Origin: an uncultured Prevotellaceae bacterium
Lineage (GTDB): Bacteria; Bacteroidota; Bacteroidia; Bacteroidales; Bacteroidaceae
DNA: 64,000 nucleotides
Assembly (NCBI GenBank): GCA_949299545.1
Contig: CASGAM010000037.1
Coordinates: 1-64,000 of the forward strand
Direction: 5' to 3'
Shown here in pieces: positions 1 through 7,089 of the stretch; the first letter of the stretch is position 1, and each line of letters begins with the position of its first letter. The notes under the pieces are model-generated. The model did no database searches. It saw only the letters and a program-made list of their open reading frames with translations, and was not told the origin of the DNA. A program made the translations under genes and the position numbers.

Positions 1-231
1 AGTGCCGCGCCTAAAACTGTTTTTGTCAACTGTCTCATAACTGATAATATTTATATTAAATTCAATTAGTATATTGCATGTGTTTTGACACGATACATGT
101 ACAAAAGTAACAACAAGATGGCGGCCATAGTACTTCAAAACCACCATTTTTGCTATCTTTTAACATAGAATACGAACGGATTAACAGCGATTAAAAAGAG
201 TTGCTGACATTTTTACATTCATTCACCAGCA
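1..231. other. Left-edge intergenic region, no gene seen
   Basis: I see no coding sequence here on either strand. On the minus strand, positions 109 to 102 read TACTTTTG, a fit to the Bacteroidetes -7 consensus TAnnTTTG. A gene transcribed leftward out of the window is therefore plausible. I found no matching -33 TTTG at the usual distance, so this is weak. The rest is AT-rich and featureless to my reading. Confidence 0.4.
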
Positions 232-232
232 T

Positions 233-263
233 TTTGTCAGTACAAAAAAAAAACGTACTTTTG
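233..263 (+). promoter_or_regulatory. Bacteroidetes-type promoter for rnpB
   Basis: TTTG at 233-236 is followed after 19 bp by TACTTTTG at 256-263, an exact match to the -33 / -7 layout of the Bacteroidetes primary sigma factor. The RNase P RNA begins a few bases downstream, where a start site would be expected. Confidence 0.8.
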
Positions 264-269
264 CTGGTG

Positions 270-626
270 AAAGCAGCCGACCGGCTTGCCGCTGCCAGTT
301 TCTGGGAGAGGAAAGTCCGGGCAACACAGGGCATTCCGCTTCCTAACGGGAAGTAGTTCGTGAGAGTTAGACCATGTAGAAGAAAATAACCGCCTTGCTT
401 CGGTAAGGTAAGGGTGAGAAGGCGGGGTAAGAGCCCACCAGCCGGGCGGTGACGTCCGGGCTGTACATTCCGGAAGTTGAAAGTTCGCGTAAACCGGCGT
501 ATTGTGAAGAGTTGCCCGCTCAAGCCGGAGGGTAGAACGATTGAGCCTTGTGGCGACACAAGGTTTAGATAAATGGCAAGCGTCCTGAAAAGGATACAGA
601 ACCCGGCTTACAGGCCGACTGCTTTT
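270..626 (+). ncRNA. rnpB: RNase P RNA (rnpB), bacterial type A
   Basis: This is the catalytic RNA of ribonuclease P, which removes 5' leaders from pre-tRNAs. The 5' P4 strand GAGGAAAGTCCGGGC is at 308-322, and the universal 3' element ACAGAACCCGGCTTACA is at about 596-612. Helix P1 closes the molecule: AAGCAG at 271-276 pairs with CTGCTT at 619-624 and is followed by a T-run to 629 that would end transcription. Length of about 355 nt is usual. It has its own promoter immediately upstream. An open frame across it on the minus strand is an artefact of the RNA gene. Confidence 0.96.
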
Positions 627-649
627 TTTACCTTTAAATCCATTCCGAA

Positions 650-1957
650 ATGCTGAACATTCACCAATTTGAATATTATTTCACGCACAAGATATGGACG
701 ATTGACGATGGGAATTTCCCGGCGTGGAAAAGGTATTTCCTCAACATGTTGAAGAAACTGGTCATCACCGTTGAATGTTTTATCAATAAAAATATCAACA
801 GCTATGCTTCGGCCTTGACTTACTCCACGCTTTTTGCCACGGTTCCCATTCTGGCCATCATCTTTGCCATTGGCAGAGGCTTCGGTTATGGCTCCGTAGT
901 AGAAAACGAAATCAGGAACAACTTGCGTGTCAACCAGGAATTTGCCGATTTGCTTTTCAATTTCATCGGCTCATATCTTGATCACACAAAAAGCGGCATT
1001 TTCATCGGTTTCGGTCTTATCCTGCTTCTTTATACCATTATTCAGCTGACCAGCAACATTGAACTGGCCATGAACAAGATATGGCAGGTCAAAAGCCAAC
1101 GTTCCGTCTACCGGCAAATCACCGACTATATCAGTGTATTCCTGCTCTTGCCCATCCTGATGATCATCAGCAGCGGCCTTTCCATCTTCATGGCAACCAT
1201 CGCCGAGCATTTCCCGAATTTTATCGTTCTTAGCAAAACCGTCAGACTGACCATAACGCTCTCGCCATACGTCCTGAGCAGTCTGCTTTTTATCGGTCTT
1301 TACATGTACATGCCAAATACCAATGTACAGTTGCGCAACGCTTTCCTTCCGGGAGTGATTGCAGGCATTGGATTCCAGGCCCTGCAATACCTATACATAC
1401 ACTCGCAAATATGGGTATCGACGTATAATGCCATTTACGGTTCTTTCGCCGCCCTGCCGCTTTTCATGATATGGATAAACTTCTCGTGGCTCATCTGCCT
1501 GTTCTGCGCCCAGCTTTCTTTTGCCAACCAGAACATCAAAAGCTATTTTTACATCAAAGACATGCAAAAGATAAGCCGCAACTACCATGATATGCTTGCC
1601 ATGCTTGTCATGTCTAAAATATGCAAACGCTTTGAAAAAGGGATGAAGCCCTATTCAGTCTACGGGCTTGGCGTCGAAACAGGACTACCCATCGGGGTAC
1701 TCAGCAAGTTGACACATGAGCTGAAACGCATGAATTTGCTCGTGTCGGAACAAGCAGACAACGGTGGCGAAAGATTCTCGCCCGCATCTGACATCAATAC
1801 GCTTACCGTGAGCAAATTCCTTGAAAGGATAGATAACAGCGGCATCGCTTACACCCCTTCCGCATTCAACGTCCATTCACAGGAATGGGAGACATTGTTC
1901 AAGATAAGGTCGCAACATATCAACGACCGTCTTTCATGCCTGATAAAAGACCTTTAA
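650..1957 (+). CDS. YihY/BrkB family inner membrane protein
   Basis: A 435-residue protein of the YihY/virulence-factor-BrkB family, integral membrane proteins of uncertain molecular function (some were once called RNase BN). Six hydrophobic segments are visible, at about residues 55-75, 115-135, 160-185, 205-225, 235-255 and 268-290, beginning with the family-typical stretch SALTYSTLFATVPILAI. After the last segment comes a soluble tail of about 110 residues that looks like a winged-helix domain (KICKRFEKGMKPYSVYGLG... LSKLTHELKRMNLL). This is longer than the E. coli protein but usual in Bacteroidetes. The start is 24 nt past the rnpB terminator, so expression may depend on read-through from rnpB. 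No separate promoter is evident. Confidence 0.88.
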   Translation: MLNIHQFEYYFTHKIWTIDDGNFPAWKRYFLNMLKKLVITVECFINKNINSYASALTYSTLFATVPILAIIFAIGRGFGYGSVVENEIRNNLRVNQEFADLLFNFIGSYLDHTKSGIFIGFGLILLLYTIIQLTSNIELAMNKIWQVKSQRSVYRQITDYISVFLLLPILMIISSGLSIFMATIAEHFPNFIVLSKTVRLTITLSPYVLSSLLFIGLYMYMPNTNVQLRNAFLPGVIAGIGFQALQYLYIHSQIWVSTYNAIYGSFAALPLFMIWINFSWLICLFCAQLSFANQNIKSYFYIKDMQKISRNYHDMLAMLVMSKICKRFEKGMKPYSVYGLGVETGLPIGVLSKLTHELKRMNLLVSEQADNGGERFSPASDINTLTVSKFLERIDNSGIAYTPSAFNVHSQEWETLFKIRSQHINDRLSCLIKDL

Positions 1958-2039
1958 CATATTTCAGCAGGGAAGCGTTTCCGGCTCGGAAAACTACTTT
2001 TTCCATAAAAAAAACACAGTAACTTTTCTCCCTTAAAAT

Positions 2040-2116
2040 ACGTGCGGTCGCAACAAAATTTGCAACCTGTCGCTTCTGCAAGGCGACCGCTCGCAGCAAA
2101 AAAAGCAAGCGGTCGC
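2040..2116. repeat. Four-word palindromic array, copy 1
   Basis: Four 12-bp words start at 2040, 2062, 2083 and 2105 (steps of 22, 21, 22 bp): ACGTGCGGTCGC, GCAACCTGTCGC, GCGACCGCTCGC, GCAAGCGGTCGC. Spacers are 10, 9 and 10 bp and are A/T-rich or TTCTGCAAG. Words 3 and 4 are complementary apart from one G-U pair and could form a hairpin. The element sits between the convergent yihY-like and nucleotidase-like genes. The same architecture occurs at 21404, 37362 and 57262. I do not recognise a named repeat family. Confidence 0.85.
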
Positions 2117-2126
2117 AGCAAAAGAG

Positions 2127-2168
2127 ATTAAAGTCTTTATCCAACAGGCTTGGAATAAAGGCTTTAAT
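2127..2168. terminator. Hairpin between convergent genes
   Basis: ATTAAAGTCTTTATCCAA at 2127-2144 is nearly complementary to the segment at 2150-2168, with a 5-nt loop CAGGC and a one-base bulge. It lies between the 3' ends of two convergent genes. The U-tract is weak on both strands, so its strength as a terminator is uncertain. Confidence 0.5.
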
Positions 2169-2217
2169 TGTATGGCAAAGTCACTGCTAATCAACGTAAT
2201 GCAGACGTCTGCATCTA

Positions 2218-3966
2218 TTATTTCTTTATACGGCTTTTTTTCCGGCCTTCAGAAGCTACAGCCGTTTTCCTTTTTCCGCCAAACAAAGCTTCCCTATCCC
2301 GTTTACAAGCGGGTACAGCCCACTCCTCGGGGACGAAACGCCAATGGCCCAGTGGACGGGCATCAACAACTTCGTTTGCAGAAATATAGTCGATAAGATA
2401 ACTGCGAAGGTCTTTCGTGGTACTGGAAACCAGACGGCTGCTCAATGCCTCCTGTTGAATGCCGGCTCCTTTGGTGAACAGTTCTCCGCCTCCATTGGCA
2501 CGATAGGAATTTGTTGCCACACGGTACTCTTTTTGTAAGATAAAAGGTGTTCCGTCTGCCATTGAAAGAATGCGGATTTTCTCCCCGGCCGGCCGGGTAA
2601 TGTCTACTTCATATCTGATGCCGGCAGCCGAATCGAAATTATACGCTAAATTAACAAATCCCAAACGGCGTCCCTCATCAAGCAAATAATCAACATTCAT
2701 GATATGGTCGTCCGGTGAAGTCATCCGGGCAGTCCACATGGCATAACTCATCTCAAGGATGTTCTTTATCTCCTCACCGGTAAGCCGCATAACATAAAGG
2801 ATGTTTTCGTATCGGTACAGGTTGAACATATCTTTTATATATACGTCACCCGCCTTGATAGTGGCATCAAACGACAAAGGCGCCGCAAAGGAAACATCCG
2901 CCCCGGTGACCTGTAACTGTACCGTATGCACCAAATCGACAAATGCCGACGATCCGAAATAAGCATCTTCACACGTAATTTCGTTTTTGAAAGTGCCTAT
3001 TTTCTGACTGACATAATATGCCGTATTCTTTATTTCACGCTTGAAGTACTGCTGCAAATAAAATGCCTCTTGCGTGTTGTAATACGTTAAATCCGTAATC
3101 CTACCGGAAACTTTCTTATCTTCTACCTTGTCATCTTTGAGCGTCAGCGTAACGTCCACCTCTACGACAGCTGTGGCCAAACTGGGGGGCGCACAACAGA
3201 GTACCTCTTTACCATCGCGACCAACGACAGTTTCACTGTTACGGGCATGGTCGTGCCCGTAACAAATGATGTCAAAACCCGGAACCTGCCGCGCCACGTC
3301 AAACGACGCATTTTCTGCATAGCCGGAAGTCACAATGCCGTCCTGCTTGCCGGAATGGAAAAGCCCGATGACAAGATGGGGATGCTCTTTCTCACGTATG
3401 ACCGGTATCCATTTGGCTGCGCAACTGACCATTTCCTCAAAACACAGCCCACTCCACAATGAAGGCGGAAGCCAGTTTGGTATGGCCGGAGAGGTCATCC
3501 CCAAAACGGCAATGCGTAACCCTGCACGTTGGATAACGGTATATGGTTTAAGGTATGGAGCGCCAGTCTCCTTACACAATACATTGGCACCCAATATAGG
3601 GAAATTGCAAGAGGAAATCCAACGGTCGTATACTTCATGCCCGGTTTCAATGTCATGGTTCCCGATAACTCCCACGTCGTAACGCATGTAATTCATCAAC
3701 TCCGCCCCCAAATGACGGCTATCCTTGGCATAGAAGTTGTTGTAATATACGGCAGGACTGCCCTGAAGCATGTCACCACCATCCAACAGGAGCAAACGCT
3801 CGGCATACTTTTCACGCAACGACTGCACATAAGCATACACACGCGCCAGACCGCCTCTGATAGAACGTCCTGAAACAGAATCGCGTATAAAAAAATTACC
3901 GTGTACATCACTGGTTTGTATCAACTTCAGGGTTACGGTACGACTTTCTGGCATGCTTCCTGTCAT
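2218..3966 (-). CDS. 5'-nucleotidase / metallophosphatase family protein
   Basis: A 582-residue two-domain phosphohydrolase of the UshA/5'-nucleotidase family. The N-terminal calcineurin-like domain carries the dimetal motifs in order: TSDVHGN, DGGDMLQGSP, GNHDIETG, HSGKQDG and YGHDHARN. The C-terminal substrate domain ends with the conserved stretch YRVATNSYRANGGG. The likely reaction is hydrolysis of nucleotide or nucleotide-sugar phosphates. The frame is open to 4080 and that longer version would add a hydrophobic stretch, but a good promoter at 3994-4024 lies inside it. I therefore place the start at 3966, which leaves no signal peptide. That is odd for this usually periplasmic family, so an upstream start (4035) remains possible. 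Confidence 0.83.
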   Translation of the reverse strand: MTGSMPESRTVTLKLIQTSDVHGNFFIRDSVSGRSIRGGLARVYAYVQSLREKYAERLLLLDGGDMLQGSPAVYYNNFYAKDSRHLGAELMNYMRYDVGVIGNHDIETGHEVYDRWISSCNFPILGANVLCKETGAPYLKPYTVIQRAGLRIAVLGMTSPAIPNWLPPSLWSGLCFEEMVSCAAKWIPVIREKEHPHLVIGLFHSGKQDGIVTSGYAENASFDVARQVPGFDIICYGHDHARNSETVVGRDGKEVLCCAPPSLATAVVEVDVTLTLKDDKVEDKKVSGRITDLTYYNTQEAFYLQQYFKREIKNTAYYVSQKIGTFKNEITCEDAYFGSSAFVDLVHTVQLQVTGADVSFAAPLSFDATIKAGDVYIKDMFNLYRYENILYVMRLTGEEIKNILEMSYAMWTARMTSPDDHIMNVDYLLDEGRRLGFVNLAYNFDSAAGIRYEVDITRPAGEKIRILSMADGTPFILQKEYRVATNSYRANGGGELFTKGAGIQQEALSSRLVSSTTKDLRSYLIDYISANEVVDARPLGHWRFVPEEWAVPACKRDREALFGGKRKTAVASEGRKKSRIKK

Positions 3967-3993
3967 AATATTGTGTTGACATATAAATATCTG

Positions 3994-4024
3994 CAAAAAT
4001 ACAAATAAAGGGCGGCCGAACAAA
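3994..4024 (-). promoter_or_regulatory. Promoter for the nucleotidase gene
   Basis: Read on the minus strand, TTTG (4024-4021) is followed after 19 bp by TATTTTTG (4001-3994), an exact consensus match. It decides between two starts of the downstream gene, because it lies inside the longer reading frame and favours the ATG at 3966. Confidence 0.7.
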
Positions 4025-4073
4025 CAGATTGGCATCTTATTTGTTGTATAAAAAACAGAAAGGAGATTAAAAT

Positions 4074-4781
4074 ATGGCATTTATTGATTACTACAAAATT
4101 ATGGGAATCCCAAAGGATACCCCACAAAAGGACATCAAGACGGCATATAAGAAAAGAGCGAAACAGTTCCACCCGGATTTGCATCCGGACGACCCCAAAG
4201 CCAAAGCAAAATTTCAGGCTTTGAACGAGGCGTACGATGTGCTGAACGATCCGGAGAAGCGCGCCAAATACGACCAATATGGTGAACACTGGAAAAATAT
4301 GGGAGACTTCGGGAACGGCGCACAAGGCGGCAGCGGTTTTGAAGGTTTCGACTTCAGCCAGTTTGGCGGAGGCGGATTCTCGGACTTTTTCCAGGAAATG
4401 TTTGGCGGACGACGGACAGCATCAGGCCGTCACGGATTCAGCAGTTTCGGAGGTTTTGACGGTAGACATGTAAACGGGTACAGCGAAAGTTTCAACCCTT
4501 TCGGCACGCAATCCGGGTATGCCGACAGCGAATACCATGTAAAAATCGATATGTATACAGCGCTGCTTGGCGGCGAGATTATCGTACAGACGCCGCAAGA
4601 GAAACTGAAACTGAAAGTCAAAGCCGGAACGCAACCCGGAACAAAAGTAAGATTGAAGGGCAAAGGCAATATCCTGCCCGACGGCTCACGTGGCAACATC
4701 ATTCTGACGTATGACGTGGAATTACCGTCAAAACTCAATGACCGACAGAAAGAACTGTTGCAGGAAATGCGCGTCAGTTAA
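4074..4781 (+). CDS. CbpA/DnaJ-like co-chaperone, short form
   Basis: A 235-residue J-domain protein that should stimulate the DnaK ATPase; CbpA-type proteins also bind curved DNA. The J domain covers residues 4-70 with the HPD motif at 33-35, followed by a Gly/Phe-rich linker (about 80-150) and one C-terminal beta domain (about 152-230, ...VKAGTQPGTKVRLKGKGN...). There is no zinc finger, as in CbpA. Only one C-terminal domain is present, whereas CbpA normally has two and about 300 residues, so this copy is shortened. No CbpM-like partner is adjacent. Unusually for this phylum, the start has a Shine-Dalgarno-like AAAGGAG at 4059-4065, 8 nt before the ATG. Confidence 0.88.
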   Translation: MAFIDYYKIMGIPKDTPQKDIKTAYKKRAKQFHPDLHPDDPKAKAKFQALNEAYDVLNDPEKRAKYDQYGEHWKNMGDFGNGAQGGSGFEGFDFSQFGGGGFSDFFQEMFGGRRTASGRHGFSSFGGFDGRHVNGYSESFNPFGTQSGYADSEYHVKIDMYTALLGGEIIVQTPQEKLKLKVKAGTQPGTKVRLKGKGNILPDGSRGNIILTYDVELPSKLNDRQKELLQEMRVS

Positions 4782-4856
4782 TAAGCATGCATCAGCCCCG
4801 ATTCCCTTCAGGAAATAGACATTAATCTATGATTTTCAGACTTTGAACAAATAAGA

Positions 4857-4884
4857 AGGGCCGTTTCAATACGGCTCTTTTTTG
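4857..4884 (+). terminator. Intrinsic terminator after the J-protein gene
   Basis: AGGGCCGT (4857-4864) pairs with ACGGCTCT (4871-4878) with one G-U pair, and is followed by six T residues. It separates the co-chaperone gene from fprA. Confidence 0.8.
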
Positions 4885-4939
4885 TATTTCATGTGCAAAG
4901 TAACTCAACTGCATTTTTCTATATATCACTTTTTATTAG

Positions 4940-4947
4940 TAACTTTG
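4940..4947 (+). promoter_or_regulatory. -7 box of the fprA promoter
   Basis: TAACTTTG matches TAnnTTTG exactly. A TTTTTC at about 4914-4919 sits at the right distance for a degenerate -33 element. The box lies inside a longer open frame that begins at 4893, so it supports the internal ATG at 4986 as the real start. Confidence 0.6.
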
Positions 4948-4985
4948 CAACGCATAAACTTATACAAAAAAACTCTGATATAATT

Positions 4986-6152
4986 ATGATCACCAACATT
5001 ACTCCACAGGTTGTTTATATCGGCGCTGACGATACAGACCTGGATCTTTTTGAAGGACAATATCTCGTGCCGCAAGGCATTTCCTACAACTCTTATGTTA
5101 TCCTCGACGACAAGATAGCTGTAGTAGATACTATCGACAGCCGTAAAACTACCGAATGGCTTGACAATCTCAATGAGGTATTGGACGGTCGCCGGCCTGA
5201 TTATCTCATCGTACAGCACATGGAGCCGGATCACTCCGCCTCAATCAGTGCTTTTGCTGAAAAATATCCTGATGCCATTATCGTTGCCAGTGCAAAAGCC
5301 ATCCAAATGTTGCCTCAATTTTTTGAAAAAACAGATTTCAGCGGAAAGACACGCAGTGTAAAAGAAGGCGAAACACTGGAGTTAGGCAAACATACGCTTA
5401 AATTTTTCATGGCTCCGATGGTTCACTGGCCCGAAGTGATGGTATCATACGAAGAAAGTGAAAAAATTCTTTTTGCCGCCGACGCATTTGGAAAATTCGG
5501 TGCCTTATGCAACGGTGGTGAATGGATTGACGAAGCACGCCGTTATTACATCAACATCTGTGGGAAATATGGCGTACAGGTACAGACTTTACTGAAAAAA
5601 GCAGCCACTCTCGACATTCAAATGATTTGTCCGCTGCACGGCCCGGTATTGAAAGAGAACTTAGGTTATTACATAGGTTTGTATGACACGTGGAGCAAGT
5701 ATGAACCTGAAGAAGAGGGGGTTTTGGTAGCATACGCTTCCATCCACGGACATACCGCAGAGGCTGCAAAAAAAATGGCAGATATACTGCTGGAAAAAGG
5801 TGCAAAACGCGTTGTGCTGACAGACCTGAGTCGGAACGACCTGTCGGAGGCTGTCGAGAATGCATTCCGCTTCAGTACATTGGTTGTAGCCGCAGCTTCA
5901 TACGATGCCGGCGTTTTCCCTCCCATGCATGATTTCCTTTACCATCTGCAAATCAAAAACTACCAAAAACGTCGTGTAGGTATTATTGAAAATGGTTCAT
6001 GGGCCCCAACCGCAGGCCGTGTCATGTCGTGCATGCTGTCTGACATGAAGAATGTGGAAGTGGCAGAAAAGATGGTCACAATAAAGAGTGCCATGAAGCA
6101 AGCTGATATAGCTGAAATGGAAGAATTGGCAGAATCACTGCTTGCAAAATAA
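4986..6152 (+). CDS. fprA: Flavodiiron protein (FprA-type oxygen/NO reductase)
   Basis: A 388-residue flavodiiron protein, a cytoplasmic enzyme that reduces O2 to water (or NO to N2O) and protects anaerobes. The N-terminal metallo-beta-lactamase-like domain has the diiron ligands H78, E80, D82 and H83 (HMEPDHS), then VHWPE (about 146), a central Asp (AADAFG) and CPLHGPV (about 226). The C-terminal flavodoxin domain starts near residue 253 (VLVAYASIHGHTAEAA) and binds FMN. No rubredoxin domain is fused. The start at 4986 follows the -7 box and matches the family N-terminus MITNITPQV-YIG. It is convergent with nudC with only 5 bp between the stop codons. Confidence 0.95.
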   Translation: MITNITPQVVYIGADDTDLDLFEGQYLVPQGISYNSYVILDDKIAVVDTIDSRKTTEWLDNLNEVLDGRRPDYLIVQHMEPDHSASISAFAEKYPDAIIVASAKAIQMLPQFFEKTDFSGKTRSVKEGETLELGKHTLKFFMAPMVHWPEVMVSYEESEKILFAADAFGKFGALCNGGEWIDEARRYYINICGKYGVQVQTLLKKAATLDIQMICPLHGPVLKENLGYYIGLYDTWSKYEPEEEGVLVAYASIHGHTAEAAKKMADILLEKGAKRVVLTDLSRNDLSEAVENAFRFSTLVVAAASYDAGVFPPMHDFLYHLQIKNYQKRRVGIIENGSWAPTAGRVMSCMLSDMKNVEVAEKMVTIKSAMKQADIAEMEELAESLLAK

Positions 6153-6157
6153 AAAAA

Positions 6158-6976
6158 CTATTTTGGCCATCGGCCTTCATACCACTCATCTATCAACATA
6201 CGCGCCATGGAAAGTTTGGCCGGGATTGCCGGCAAATCGTCCCGGCCAAACCAACCGCCGTATGCCAGCTCACTGCTTTGAAGATGCAAGTCGCCTTCAA
6301 CATAGTCTGCAAAGAACCCTACCATTAACCCACAAGGATAGGGCCACGGCTGACTGGCAAAGTAACGGATATTGGCAACCGTTATACCCGTTTCCTCCAT
6401 TACTTCACGCTGCACACACTCTTCAAGTGTTTCGCCGGTCTCTACAAATCCGGCAACCAATCCATAATAGTTACCTTTGAGATTATGTGCATGAACCAAT
6501 AAGATTTTATCATCAGGACGCTTGACCAATACAATGATGGCAGTAGCCAGTAATGGCCAAACTTCTTTCCCACAATTCGTACACCGTTTGCTGATATCTG
6601 TATGTAACTGCATAGGCGAACCGCAAACACCGCAAAAACGTGTATTCCTGTCCCAATACAAAATTTCGGCAGCTTTCCCGGCTTTTTGATAAACGTCATA
6701 ACTTAAAAGGTTGAATGTTGAACGCAAACCGGCCATTTTATAATGCTCGTTTTCAACTACAGGAGAATCAATACTGACCGCCTTACATAACATGCCATCC
6801 TGCATGGGGGGCAACCGATGCACGGTATTCCATTCCTTCAACTGTACTGGTGGGACATCCCCTACTGGCACATGGAAACTATTCTCATCACCCTCCCCTT
6901 TTTCAAGCAACAAGTCATCTTTGCAGAAGATAAACCACATTGCAAGTCCGCAATCTTCTTTTACCTTTGTATTCAT
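6158..6976 (-). CDS. nudC: NADH pyrophosphatase / NAD-RNA decapping hydrolase NudC
   Basis: A 272-residue Nudix hydrolase of the NudC family, which splits NAD(H) to NMN and AMP and removes NAD caps from RNA. The zinc ribbon is clear (CGVCG ... CTNCG), followed by the Nudix box G-FVETG-E-TLEECVQ-REVMEETGI, and then the NudC-specific SQPWPYP stretch that reads the nicotinamide side. I chose the ATG at 6976; an in-frame ATG at 6994 adds six residues (MYKKKS) and is equally open. Between this gene and the mutase upstream, GGGCTGTA (7002-7009) and TACAGCCC (7029-7036) form a perfect hairpin without a good U-tract. Confidence 0.92.
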   Translation of the reverse strand: MNTKVKEDCGLAMWFIFCKDDLLLEKGEGDENSFHVPVGDVPPVQLKEWNTVHRLPPMQDGMLCKAVSIDSPVVENEHYKMAGLRSTFNLLSYDVYQKAGKAAEILYWDRNTRFCGVCGSPMQLHTDISKRCTNCGKEVWPLLATAIIVLVKRPDDKILLVHAHNLKGNYYGLVAGFVETGETLEECVQREVMEETGITVANIRYFASQPWPYPCGLMVGFFADYVEGDLHLQSSELAYGGWFGRDDLPAIPAKLSMARMLIDEWYEGRWPK

Positions 6977-7089
6977 ACTTTTCTTTTTATACATAAGCCA
7001 TGGGCTGTAAACATCGGTCAGGATGAATACAGCCCAAACTATATAGTATTAATAATTATGTTTCGCTTTTTTTAAAAGCCAATATGGAA

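Noticed and set aside
191-559. Open frame of 122 codons on the minus strand
   Set aside because: It lies across the RNase P RNA gene and its promoter; the RNA explains the sequence.
1920-2144. Short protein frames through the word arrays (also near 21333-21587, 37190-37465 and 57151-57384)
   Set aside because: They arise from the repeat itself in different frames, lack promoters and have no family match, although such frames may be found as spurious hypothetical proteins.
7002-7036. Intrinsic terminator between the phosphohexomutase and nudC
   Set aside because: The stem is perfect but no U-tract follows on the minus strand; it is mentioned only under nudC.
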